DNA of 64,000 nucleotides, taken from JBFWYO01 sp050186335 (GTDB taxonomy: Bacteria; Pseudomonadota; Alphaproteobacteria; Bin65). Location: positions 21,631 through 85,630 of the forward strand of contig JBFWYO010000007.1 of assembly GCA_050186335.1 (NCBI GenBank), in the 5' to 3' direction. Position 1 is the stretch's first letter; every line of letters starts with the position of its first letter. This document shows positions 53,619-62,800 of this stretch, piece by piece. The notes under the pieces are model-generated. The model was not told the DNA's origin and did not search any database. It saw only the letters and a list, made by a program, of their open reading frames with translations. Position numbers and translations under genes: made by a program.

Positions 53619-55865
53619 ATGTCGAGTCGTTGCGCTGCGGGCGTCGCCGGAAGGTCGCATCGCCGGCGTCTCGTTGGATTTCTCGCCGCCATCCTGCTGG
53701 GCGCCGCCGTACTCGGTGCGAGCGCGACAGCGCATGCCGAGCCATTAATTCCGCCCGCGAAGTACGATTTTGCGCCGTTCAATCTGTTGGCGCGGACGAA
53801 CCAGCACAAGGACATCGGCAACGTCGAGGGGTACACGACGGCGGGGGTGCTGATCGGGCCGCAGTACGACAGGCTGATCGAGAACGGATTTTTGTTCGTC
53901 GATGTGCGCGGGCACGTCGAGAACCGGGGCACGCTGGGCATCAACGCGGCATTGGGCGTCCGGTACGTCGACTGGGGCGAGAAGCGCGGCGACGGGACGG
54001 TCGACTACGCGATCTGGGGCATGCACGCCGGGTACGATTACCGGCGCTATCAGTGTCTCGACCGGGAGGTGTGCAACAAGGTCGATCTGAACTGGATCAA
54101 CCTGGGCATCGAGTATCTGCGCCCGGACTTCGACATCCGCGCCAACGGGTACATCGTGCCGGGTCGGGCGACCACCGAGGGCACCTGCTGCAAGCTGAAG
54201 TTCGTCCGCTTCGAAGCGAATGCGATGATCGTGGCGCCGCTCTACACGGAATCCATGCCGGGGTTCGATATCGAGCTCGGCGTGCCGGTGACCAGGCACC
54301 TGGCGAAAGCCACGGGGATCGACTTCAAGCGCCTGGATCTCGACGTCTATGCCGCGATCGGGATGTACCACTTCATCAGTCACAGCGACAAGGACGCCAC
54401 GGGCGTCCGGGGCCGCGTCACCGCGCGCATCCGGGAGAACATCGCACTCGGCGTGCAGACCAGCTGGGACACGCGGTTCGGCTGGAACATCATGGGCCAG
54501 GTGGCGCTGACCTGGGGCGAGCCGGCGCGCAGCGACCGGCGCCAGGATCGATCCGAGCAGGACGCGCTCAAGCGGCTGACCGAGTTCCGCCAGCGCCAGG
54601 AACTGGTGGTGGCGGGCGAGGGGCTCTCGAAGCGCACGCGCACGCTGACCGATGCGGCCGGGAACCCGATTCCGTTCGTGCACGTGGACAACACGGCGGC
54701 GCCCAACGGCGACGGCACGTTCGAACGCAAATACAATCTCTTAACTTCGGTCAACGGGCCGGGTTCGAAGCCGGGCGACGTGATCGTGGTCTACAGAGGC
54801 GACGGCACGACGACCGGGTACAACCAGGGCGTCACCCTGAAGAACGACCAGGTCCTGATCGGCGCACAGCTGCTCGGCGAGTTCGTCATCAAAGGCGTCA
54901 AGTTCTGCGCCGAGTTCTTCGGCGGCAGGCCCACCATCACAAATGACAACAACGCAAACATCGTTACGTTGGCGGACAACAACTATCTACGGGGCATCGA
55001 TATACGTCTCCGCACCATAGCGCCGTTCAATGCCCCCGATCCGGGCGACCTTCATAATGCCATTGCCGGCAGCAATATCACCAACTTCACCATGTCCGAT
55101 GTGCGCATATTTGGCGACTTCTCGCCGCGCGGCATCGGCAATGACCGCGAAGACGCGCTGCAAATCATCGGCGCGCGCGGAAACATCACCTTGATCGGCA
55201 ATGTCGTTCTGGGCGTGCCCGACGAAGGCTTCGACATTCGCGCAATCAACAACGATGTCGTCAATATAACGATCGCCAATAACTTCATTCAGAACAGCGA
55301 GGACGGCATCCTGTTGCGTGGGCTGGACAACGCGCAGGTGACGTTCTCCATTACCGACAACGTGTTGCGCCGCAACCCGCTCGCCGTGCTCAACGTCGTA
55401 ACCAACTCCGGCGCGGCGATGTACCTTCAATTCCAGAACGCCGCCATCGCCAGGGGGCTGGTCGCGCGCAACGACCTCGACGGCGATTTGACCGGCGGCA
55501 ATACCGGCCAGTACGGGATCATCGCCGGCAGCTTGAACAGCGCGAACCTGCGCATCACGATCGACGGCAACGAGGTTCGTAACTACAGCTTGCTGGGCAT
55601 TCTCGGCGCGACATCGTCGACCGGGTTTTTCAACGTTCGCAACAACGTCGTCAACATCGCCGGGCCGAACGGCATCGATCTGCGCGCGCAGGGCGTCGCA
55701 ACGGCCGACGCGTGCGCGCTGGTGACCGGAAATACGACGACTCCGTCGTTCCAGCTGCGGCAAACGACCGGCACGTTCCGGCTGGAACCGATGGTCGGCA
55801 ATACGGGCCCGGTGGTGACAACCGGGACCATCACGGCCGTCCCGTCCGGCACCTGCGGCTTTTAA
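53619..55865 (+). CDS. Outer-membrane barrel with right-handed beta-helix (inverse-autotransporter-like)
   Basis: A 748-residue exported protein. The signal peptide ends AHA before EPLIPP (residue 40). Residues about 45-310 alternate like a beta-barrel (YTTAGVLIGPQYDRL, GTLGINAALGVRYVDWG) and resemble the intimin-type inverse autotransporter beta domain. A charged linker rich in Arg/Gln follows, then PNGDGTFERKYN introduces a parallel beta-helix with repeated N-x-I and G-N-V units to the C-terminus. Barrel-first order suits presenting the helix outside the cell. GC drops noticeably from about 54,900, inside the passenger part. Cysteine pairs in the barrel (YQCLDREVC, GTCCKL) are unusual. Confidence 0.75.
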   Translation: MSSRCAAGVAGRSHRRRLVGFLAAILLGAAVLGASATAHAEPLIPPAKYDFAPFNLLARTNQHKDIGNVEGYTTAGVLIGPQYDRLIENGFLFVDVRGHVENRGTLGINAALGVRYVDWGEKRGDGTVDYAIWGMHAGYDYRRYQCLDREVCNKVDLNWINLGIEYLRPDFDIRANGYIVPGRATTEGTCCKLKFVRFEANAMIVAPLYTESMPGFDIELGVPVTRHLAKATGIDFKRLDLDVYAAIGMYHFISHSDKDATGVRGRVTARIRENIALGVQTSWDTRFGWNIMGQVALTWGEPARSDRRQDRSEQDALKRLTEFRQRQELVVAGEGLSKRTRTLTDAAGNPIPFVHVDNTAAPNGDGTFERKYNLLTSVNGPGSKPGDVIVVYRGDGTTTGYNQGVTLKNDQVLIGAQLLGEFVIKGVKFCAEFFGGRPTITNDNNANIVTLADNNYLRGIDIRLRTIAPFNAPDPGDLHNAIAGSNITNFTMSDVRIFGDFSPRGIGNDREDALQIIGARGNITLIGNVVLGVPDEGFDIRAINNDVVNITIANNFIQNSEDGILLRGLDNAQVTFSITDNVLRRNPLAVLNVVTNSGAAMYLQFQNAAIARGLVARNDLDGDLTGGNTGQYGIIAGSLNSANLRITIDGNEVRNYSLLGILGATSSTGFFNVRNNVVNIAGPNGIDLRAQGVATADACALVTGNTTTPSFQLRQTTGTFRLEPMVGNTGPVVTTGTITAVPSGTCGF

Positions 55866-55871
55866 ACGTCG

Positions 55872-55899
55872 TTGCCGCGCTGCGCGACCGTGGCATAAT
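55872..55899 (+). promoter_or_regulatory. Candidate promoter of the nitrile hydratase-like operon
   Basis: TTGCCG (55872-55877) and CATAAT (55894-55899), spacing 16. The start would fall at about 55906, at the ATG (55905), again with no Shine-Dalgarno site in between. Confidence 0.38.
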
Positions 55900-55904
55900 T
55901 GGTT

Positions 55905-56234
55905 ATGACCGAAATCAAGTATCGCCAGCATCACGACATGGGCGGCCAGGCGGCCGGTCCTGTGGATCTCCACGAACACGAGATCGCGCTGTGGGAAAAG
56001 CGCATCGAAGCGATCATGCGGCTGCTGCAGTTGCGCGAGCAGCCGATCCTGCGCGTGGACGAGCTGCGCCGCGGCATCGAATCGCTCGATCCGGACATTT
56101 ACGACAAGCTGACCTATTATGAGAAGTGGATCACCTCGCTGACCAATTTATTGGTCGAGAAGGGCGTTCTCAGCCGCGCCGAGATCGACGCGCGCATCGC
56201 CGCCATCAAGGCGCGCGGGGACCGGCTGCCATGA
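55905..56234 (+). CDS. Nitrile hydratase-like beta subunit, N-terminal half as a separate protein
   Basis: A 109-residue helical protein matching the N-terminal part of nitrile hydratase beta subunits: HHDMGGQAAGPVDLHEHE, ALWEKRIEAI, and YYEKWITSLTNLLVEKG. In ordinary enzymes this region is fused to the SH3-like half; here that half is the next gene. The same split occurs in thiocyanate hydrolase (scnB/scnA/scnC) and toyocamycin nitrile hydratase. Its stop overlaps the next start (ATGA), so subunits are made in step. Confidence 0.88.
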   Translation: MTEIKYRQHHDMGGQAAGPVDLHEHEIALWEKRIEAIMRLLQLREQPILRVDELRRGIESLDPDIYDKLTYYEKWITSLTNLLVEKGVLSRAEIDARIAAIKARGDRLP

Positions 56235-56533
56235 GCGCGCGATTTGCGCCGGGCGAAACGGTCAAGGTAAAGGCGCGGTTTCCGAAGCGCGGCCATATCC
56301 GCACGCCGTTCTATGCCCGAGGCAAGACCGGCGTCATCGAACGCATCTGCGGCGCGTTCCCGAATCCCGAGGATTTGGCGTTCGGCAAGCCGGGCTTGCC
56401 GGCGCAAACGTTATATCGGGTGCGCTTCGACCAGACCCACATCTGGCCCGATTACGCGGGCAATGTACGCGACAAGGTCGATATCGAAATTTTCGAGCAT
56501 TGGCTCGAGCCGGCCGGAAAGGGCGAAGCATGA
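56231..56533 (+). CDS. Nitrile hydratase-like beta subunit, C-terminal SH3-like half
   Basis: A 100-residue beta-barrel domain: FAPGETVKVKARFPKRGHIRTP at the start (in two parts), then YARGKTGVIERICGAFPNPED and YRVRFDQTHIWPDY, all nitrile hydratase beta C-terminal hallmarks. It should dock on the metal subunit and shape the substrate channel. Overlaps both neighbours by four bases. It corresponds to the alpha subunit of thiocyanate hydrolase in that enzyme's naming. Confidence 0.88.
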   Translation: MSARFAPGETVKVKARFPKRGHIRTPFYARGKTGVIERICGAFPNPEDLAFGKPGLPAQTLYRVRFDQTHIWPDYAGNVRDKVDIEIFEHWLEPAGKGEA

Positions 56534-57225
56534 GCGAGCACGCGCACGACAACGAGCACGAGCATGGCGAAGGCGGGCACGATCACGCGCATGAGCATGG
56601 GGCCGGCGGCGACCACGATCACGCTGCGCATGCGCCGGTCGTCGATCAGGAACCGGACGGCGAACCGCAATTCCTCGCCCGCGCGGTACGCGAGCTGCTG
56701 ATCGAGAAGGGCTATTTCACGGCCGATCAGATGCGCGCCATGATCGAGAAGATCGACGAGCGCGGTCCCGCGCTCGGCGCTAAGATCGTCGCGCGGGCCT
56801 GGGTCGATCCCGCCTATAAGGCGCGCCTGCTGAAGCACGGCAAGGCGGCGGTCGCCGAACTCGGCATCGACGTCGTGGTGGCCGATCTGGTGGTAGTCGA
56901 AAACACCGACAGGATTCACAACGTCATCGTCTGCACCTTGTGTTCCTGCTATCCGGTGTTCGTCCTGGGGCGCCCGCCCGATTGGTACAAGAGCGCCCCA
57001 TACCGCTCCCGCGTGGTCAAGGAACCGCGCGCCGTGCTGCGCGAATTCGGCACCGAAATCGCCGACCATGTCGAAGTGCGCGTGCATGACAGCTCGGCCG
57101 ACATGCGTTACCTGGTGCTGCCGCAACGCCCGGCCGGCACGGAGGGGTGGAGCGAGGAGCGTCTGGCGGAACTGATTACCCGCGATTCGATGATCGGCGT
57201 GGCGCGCGCGAAGCTGCCGGCGTAA
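56530..57225 (+). CDS. Nitrile hydratase-like metal subunit with histidine-rich N-terminal tail
   Basis: Catalytic 231-residue subunit. The metal claw VCTLCSCYP (Cys135, Cys138, Cys140) is the cobalt-type sequence (Thr, not Ser, in the second place). LGRPPDWYKS and RVVKEPRAVLREFG follow as in nitrile hydratase alpha and thiocyanate hydrolase gamma. The first 34 residues carry 11 histidines among Glu, Asp and Gly, a likely metal-binding tail not found in standard members. Substrate may be a nitrile or thiocyanate. No separate activator gene follows. Confidence 0.9.
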   Translation: MSEHAHDNEHEHGEGGHDHAHEHGAGGDHDHAAHAPVVDQEPDGEPQFLARAVRELLIEKGYFTADQMRAMIEKIDERGPALGAKIVARAWVDPAYKARLLKHGKAAVAELGIDVVVADLVVVENTDRIHNVIVCTLCSCYPVFVLGRPPDWYKSAPYRSRVVKEPRAVLREFGTEIADHVEVRVHDSSADMRYLVLPQRPAGTEGWSEERLAELITRDSMIGVARAKLPA

Positions 57226-57230
57226 GCGGT

Positions 57231-57668
57231 TTACTTGCTTTGCCCGCGTTCCAGTAGGCCGCGGATCAGGAACATTTCCGCTTCGTGGATCACGCCGAAT
57301 TGCTCCCAGGCCGCGTCCGACTGCGATGCGAGGCGCCAGCTCAAAAGAGTAATGACGCAACGATCGGCGCCACGGCCGAGCGTGGGCCCGGGAATCACCC
57401 GCGCCGCGTTACGGAATTGCATCGTCTCGGGGCTGCGCCCGACTTCGTAATCGACGGTCAGCCGCTCGCGATCGGCGTGCAGCCGCACCCAGGTTTCCTT
57501 GCCGTCGAAGACGGACGTGCCGACGAACAATCCGGGCGCAGCTTCTCTGCGATCAAAACTGCCCCACGCCCACTGGCCCTGCTTGATGCCATCGGCCATA
57601 ATTTCGAACGCGGCGGCTGCCGGCACTGCGACTTCGATGCTGCTGGTATGGCAATGCGGGTCGATCAT
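57231..57668 (-). CDS. SRPBCC-fold protein paired with the Rieske oxygenase
   Basis: A 145-residue START/Bet-v1-like (SRPBCC) protein: an N-terminal strand SSIEVAVPAAAAFEIMADG, central TWVRLHADRERLTVDYEVG and a long C-terminal helix EQFGVIHEAEMFLIRGLLE. Start ATG 57668. It lies 17 bases downstream of the oxygenase gene on the same strand, in the slot often used by the small oxygenase subunit, but the sequence is not the ring-hydroxylase beta family. A lipid- or substrate-binding role is likely. Confidence 0.75.
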   Translation of the reverse strand: MIDPHCHTSSIEVAVPAAAAFEIMADGIKQGQWAWGSFDRREAAPGLFVGTSVFDGKETWVRLHADRERLTVDYEVGRSPETMQFRNAARVIPGPTLGRGADRCVITLLSWRLASQSDAAWEQFGVIHEAEMFLIRGLLERGQSK

Positions 57669-57685
57669 GGCCGGATCCTGCTCGC

Positions 57686-58831
57686 TTATTTTTGTGTCGG
57701 CAGCGACGCTTCCACCGCGCGGTGAAACGCCGCCGATTGATGTTCGTACCGGCCGAAGCGCAGTTCCTCGTTCGCGCCGGTCGCCAAGCCGCACTGGATC
57801 GATTCCATCATGTCGAAATCCTCCTCCAGGGCGTTGAAGAAGATCGTCGCGTTCTTGGCCCAATGCTCGCGCGCCTTGTCGTCGGCGGGGGCCTCGGGCA
57901 GGAACATGCAGCTGGTCACCAGCGTTCTGTCGATCGCGGTGGGCCACACCTGCATGATCTGGGCGTGATCCGGCTCGACCAGGACGACCGTGTTGGGGAA
58001 AATGCTGTAAAGCACATTGGCGCGCTCGCGAATGTGCCATTGCTCCTGCGGCATGGCTTTGAGTTCGAGGATGCTGCGTTTGGGTAGCACGCCGCGGCCA
58101 TTGCGTTCGAACCATTCCCAGGTCGCCTGATTGTCGAGGAACATGGTCGCGATGGTCCGCGCATGCGCGTGCTTGAAATGATACGCCTCGAGCGATGCGT
58201 CGAAGAACAGTTTCCAGTTGATCGCCTTGGTAAACTCGACCGGCGCATGCATAACGTGGGTGGCGAATCCGAACGACGCGAAATCCTCCGCCAGCGGGCC
58301 CAGCAGGGCGGCCGCGTCGATCGCCTCGCCGCGCGCCATCGGGCGCACGAACACCATGCCGTAGGCCTCGGCGACCGGCAGTTCGACCAGCGCGATCAGG
58401 CTGTGATCCAGGCCGGAAAATCCCGCCGGATGCGGCATCGAGGCGAGCTTGCCGTCGAGGCTGTAGGTCCAGCCGTGATAGGGGCAGGTCAGCGTGCGCT
58501 TGCCGGTCGCGCACGGGCCGCCGACGACACGCGTGCCGCGATGGCGGCAGACGTTCAGATAGGCTTTCAGGCTTCTGTCCCGCTGGCGCACGACGACGAT
58601 CGGCACGCCGGCGGCATCGTGGGTGATCAGATCGCCCACGCCCGCCAGCTGGGAAGAGAATCCGACCAGGAGCGGTTCGCGACGGAACAGGTTTTGCGTC
58701 TCGGCCTGGTAGCGCCCCGGATCGAGGTAACGCGCCACCGGGCTCGACGACGCTTCCGCCATGTCCGGCGCCCGGCGTTCGATGTGGTCGAGGCAGTCTT
58801 GCAGCAGGCGAAGTTGGGTTTCACGTTGCAC
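57686..58831 (-). CDS. Rieske ring-hydroxylating oxygenase, large subunit
   Basis: A 381-residue oxygenase subunit. Rieske ligands are CRHRGT (C-x-H) and CPYHGW (C-x2-H). The mononuclear iron site is SLEAYHFKHAHA with its two histidines, and the aspartate lies in LEEDFDMMESIQ. These enzymes add oxygen to aromatic rings or demethylate quaternary amines. The start is uncertain: GTG 58831 (VQRETQLRLL) is preferred; no ATG fits near it. No reductase or ferredoxin gene is adjacent, so electrons must come from elsewhere. Confidence 0.9.
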   Translation of the reverse strand: MQRETQLRLLQDCLDHIERRAPDMAEASSSPVARYLDPGRYQAETQNLFRREPLLVGFSSQLAGVGDLITHDAAGVPIVVVRQRDRSLKAYLNVCRHRGTRVVGGPCATGKRTLTCPYHGWTYSLDGKLASMPHPAGFSGLDHSLIALVELPVAEAYGMVFVRPMARGEAIDAAALLGPLAEDFASFGFATHVMHAPVEFTKAINWKLFFDASLEAYHFKHAHARTIATMFLDNQATWEWFERNGRGVLPKRSILELKAMPQEQWHIRERANVLYSIFPNTVVLVEPDHAQIMQVWPTAIDRTLVTSCMFLPEAPADDKAREHWAKNATIFFNALEEDFDMMESIQCGLATGANEELRFGRYEHQSAAFHRAVEASLPTQK

Positions 58832-58967
58832 GGGCGGCGTCCCTGAATTCGAGTTCGGCAGGGTGGTACTCGATCCCGCAAGCGGGCACAAGCACCCGCC
58901 GTTTTGACGCGCGATACGGCGCGCCCTAAGCTGCCGGCAACGACAACAACCGGGGACGGAGCGCGTC

Positions 58968-59810
58968 ATGCCAGGTCTTATTTCCGAAGCGAATTTTCGC
59001 GGCAAAACCTTGTTCGTGGCCGGCGGCAGCAGCGGCATCAATCTCGGAATTGCCGAGCGCTTCGCCCAGCAGGGGGCGAAGGTCGCCATTTGCAGCCGTA
59101 AACGGGACAAGATCGATGCCGCGGTCAAGCTGCTCAAGTCGCACGGCGCCGAGGCGATCGGCCACGTCGCCGATGTCCGCGACTTCGCGCAGGTCGAGGC
59201 GGCGATCAAGGCGACGCATCATGCCTTCGGCGAGATCGATTTCGTCGTGTCCGGCGCGGCCGGCAATTTCGTCGCGCCCGCGCTGGGCATTTCGCCCAAC
59301 GGATTCAAGGTCGTCATCGATATCGATCTGATCGGCACGTTCCATGTCATGCGCGCCGCGTTCGATTACCTTAAGAAGCCCGGCGCCTCGCTGATCAATA
59401 TCTCCGCCCCGCAATCGCTGAGCCCTTACGCCTATCAGTCCCACGTCTGCGCCGCGAAAGCCGGCGTCGACATGCTGACGCGCACCTTGGCGATCGAATG
59501 GGGCCCGCTCGGCGTGCGCATCAATTCGATCGTGCCCGGGCCGATCGAGGATACCGAGGGCATGGCGCGGCTGGCGCCGACGGCGCAGGCGCGCCAGGCG
59601 GCGATCGACGGCACGCCCATGCGCCGGTACGGCACCAAGTACGAGATCGGCGACGCGTGCCTGTTCCTGTGCTCGCCGATGGCGGCCTACATCACTGGCG
59701 CGGTGATTCCGGTCGACGGCGGCATGGCGCTCATGGGCGGCGGCGGCGTCCTCGGCTCGGCCATGCAAATGGCCTTCGACCATGCAAAGCAGGCGTCGGC
59801 AAAGCCGTAA
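58968..59810 (+). CDS. Short-chain dehydrogenase, 2,4-dienoyl-CoA reductase-like
   Basis: A 280-residue SDR. Cofactor loop FVAGGSSGINLGIAERF and VSGAAGNFVAPAL are as in the DECR group. The active-site segment reads SHVCAAKAGVDMLTRTLAIEWG: the lysine is kept, but the tyrosine four residues before it is replaced by valine. This is normal for 2,4-dienoyl-CoA reductases, which use other residues. It would help degrade unsaturated fatty acids. GGAGCG lies before the ATG; divergent from the Rieske gene. Confidence 0.92.
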   Translation: MPGLISEANFRGKTLFVAGGSSGINLGIAERFAQQGAKVAICSRKRDKIDAAVKLLKSHGAEAIGHVADVRDFAQVEAAIKATHHAFGEIDFVVSGAAGNFVAPALGISPNGFKVVIDIDLIGTFHVMRAAFDYLKKPGASLINISAPQSLSPYAYQSHVCAAKAGVDMLTRTLAIEWGPLGVRINSIVPGPIEDTEGMARLAPTAQARQAAIDGTPMRRYGTKYEIGDACLFLCSPMAAYITGAVIPVDGGMALMGGGGVLGSAMQMAFDHAKQASAKP

Positions 59811-59814
59811 GCGC

Positions 59815-62800
59815 TTATTCCGCCGGGGCAGCCTGCAGCTCGGCCTGGTATGCCGCCGCCTTCTCGGGGTCCGCTTTGCGCTTGCTGGCGAGCAGCGTAT
59901 AGGCGGTCGGCACCACGAAGAGCGTGAAGAACGTGCCGACCAGCATGCCGCCGACGATTACCCAGCCGATCGACTGCCGGCTCTCTGCGCCGGCGCCTAC
60001 GGCGAGCGCCAGCGGCACCGAGCCGAGCACCATGGCGCCGGTGGTCATCAAGATGGGGCGCAGGCGCAGCACCGACGCTTCGACCACCGCTTCGCGCTTC
60101 GACAGGCCGCGCTCCTGCAATTGATTGGCGAACTCGACGATCAGAATGCCGTGCTTGGTGATCAACCCGACCAGCGTCACAAGCCCGATCTGACTGTAGA
60201 CGTTCAACGTTCCGCCGGTCAGGTACAGCGCCAGCAGCGCGCCGGTCATCGATAGCGGCACCGTCAGCATGATGATCAACGGGTCGATGAAGCTCTCGAA
60301 CTGCGCCGCGAGCACCAGGTAGATGAAAGCCAGCGCGAGCACGAACGTCAGATAGATGCTGCCCGACGAGTCGCGTAGTTCGCGGCTCTGGCCGGATACG
60401 TCGGTGCTGATGCCGGCAGGCAATTGACCGGCACGTTGCAGGCGGGCGAATTCGCCTTGCATGAACGCCAGCGCCTCGCCGAGCGTGTAGCCGGGCGCCA
60501 AGGCTGCGCTGATCGTCGCCGAGCGCAGCTTGTTGAAATGGTTCAACTCCTTGGGCGCGACCGTTTCCTTCACCAGCACGAGGTTCGACAGCTGAACCAT
60601 GACGCCGGTCCGCGAGCGCACCTGAATGTTCGTGATGTCGGTCGGATTGGTGCGCTCGACGCCGTCGACCTGGACCACGACGTCGTACTGCTTGCCGTTC
60701 TGCTTGAAGCGGGTGACCTGCCGTCCGCCGAGCATCGTCTCCAGCGTACGCCCGATGGTTTCGACGTCCACCCCGATGTCCGCCGCCTTGTCGCGGTCGA
60801 TGGTCAGGCGCAATTCGGGCTTGTTCAACTCGAGATCGCTGCGCGGCGTGATCAGCCGCGGATTGCCCCGCGCGGCCCCCATCATGATGTTGACGGCCTT
60901 CTGCAGCTCCGGATAGGGCGCCGAGGTGAGCAGCACGAACTGTAGCGGCGTATCGATCGGGCTTTGGCCGAGCGAGGCCGGATTTACCGGAAACACCAGC
61001 ACGCCGCTCAGGCTCATATACGGCCCGAAAAGGCTGCCGACGACCTGCTGCTGCTTGATCGTGCGCTCGCTCCAATCCTTCAGGCTGGCGAAGCCGATCA
61101 GCTGCGTGACGTTCGGAAACCCGACTACGACGAAATACTTCTCGATCGCCGGATTGCTCTTGAGGAACATTTCGACCTGCTTGGCGTAGACGTCGGTGTA
61201 CTCCGGCGTCGAGCCTTCCGGCGCGAAGCCGACCGAAACCACCACGCCGCGGTCTTCCACCGGGGTCAATTCCGACGGCAGCAACTTGAACAGACCGAAT
61301 GCCGACGCCGCGACAACGAACATGACAATGACGACCAGCGGGCGCACCGTGAGCACCCGGCCCAGGACGCTGCGATAGGTGTTGTTCAGCCAGACCAGGA
61401 AATTTTCCACGATCCGATAGAACAATCCGTGCTTCGCCTCATGCTTGAGCAGCTTGGAACTCATCATCGGCGACAGGCTGAGCGCCACGAAGCCGGACAC
61501 CAGCACGGCACCCGCCAAGGTCAGCGCAAACTCCGTGAACAACCGGCCGGTACGACCGGTCTGGAAGCCGAGCGGGGCATAGACCGCGGCCAGCGTGATC
61601 GTCATGGCCAGCACGGCGAAGGCAATTTCCTTGCTGCCTTTGAGCGCGGCCTGAAACGGGTGCATGCCGCGCTCGACGTAGCGACTGATGTTCTCCAGCA
61701 TCACGATCGCATCGTCGACCACGAGACCGATCGCGAGGACCATCGAGAGCAGGGTCAACGTATTGACCGAGAATCCGAGCATCAACATGATCGCGAAGCT
61801 GCCGATCAGCGAAATCGGAATCGTCACCAGCGGAATGAAAGTCGCGCGCAGCGACCGGAGGAAGAAGAAGATCACCAGCAGCACGAGCAGCACGGCTTCG
61901 CCGATGGTGTGGAACACGTTGTTGATCGAGCGATCGATAAAGATCGACGAATCGTAGGCGATATCGATCCGCATGCCCTGGGGCACTTCGCTGAGGATTT
62001 TCGGCAGTTCCAGGCGCAATGCCTTCGAGACGTCGAGCGGATTGGCCGTGGCCTGCTTGATCACGCCGATGGCGACCGCCGAATTGCCGTTGAATCGGAC
62101 GATGGTGCGGGTGTCGCGCGCTGCAATCTCGACCCGGCCGACATCCTTCAGGCGCACCAGGTAGCCCTTGGCCTGCTTGACGATCAGGTCGTTGAACTGC
62201 GCGACCGTGCGGACGTCCGTTTCGGCCAGAATCGTGAACTCCCGCTTCTCGCCCTCGATGCGGCCGGCCGGCACCTCGACGTTCTGCAGGCGCAACGCCG
62301 TCTCGACGTCCTGTGGCGTCAGTTCGTAGGCCGCCAGGCGGTTGCGGTCGAGCCAGATGCGCATGGCGTAGCGGCGCTCGCCGTAGATGCCGACGTTGGA
62401 AACGCCGGGCAGGGTCTGCAAGCGGTCCTTCACGAAGCGATCGGCGTAGTCGGTGATCTCGAGCGCGGTCTGCCGCGAGCTGGACAAGGCGAGATAAATG
62501 ATCGGCTGCGCGTCCGCTTCGACCTTGGAGATGATCGGCTCGTCGATATCGCGCGGCAGTAGCGCGCGCACCCGCGCCACGCGGTCGCGCACGTCGGCGG
62601 CGGCCCCATCCGGGTTGCGCGTCAGGCGGAAGCGGATGGTGATCGAGCTTTTCTCCGGCTGGCTCTTCGACGTCATCACGTCGATGCCCTCGATGCCCGA
62701 AAGCGAGTCTTCCAGCGGAATCGTAATCTGGCTTTCGATGATCTCGGCGCTGGCGCCGCGATAGGTGGTCTCGATCGAGATCACCGGCTCGTCGATGTTC

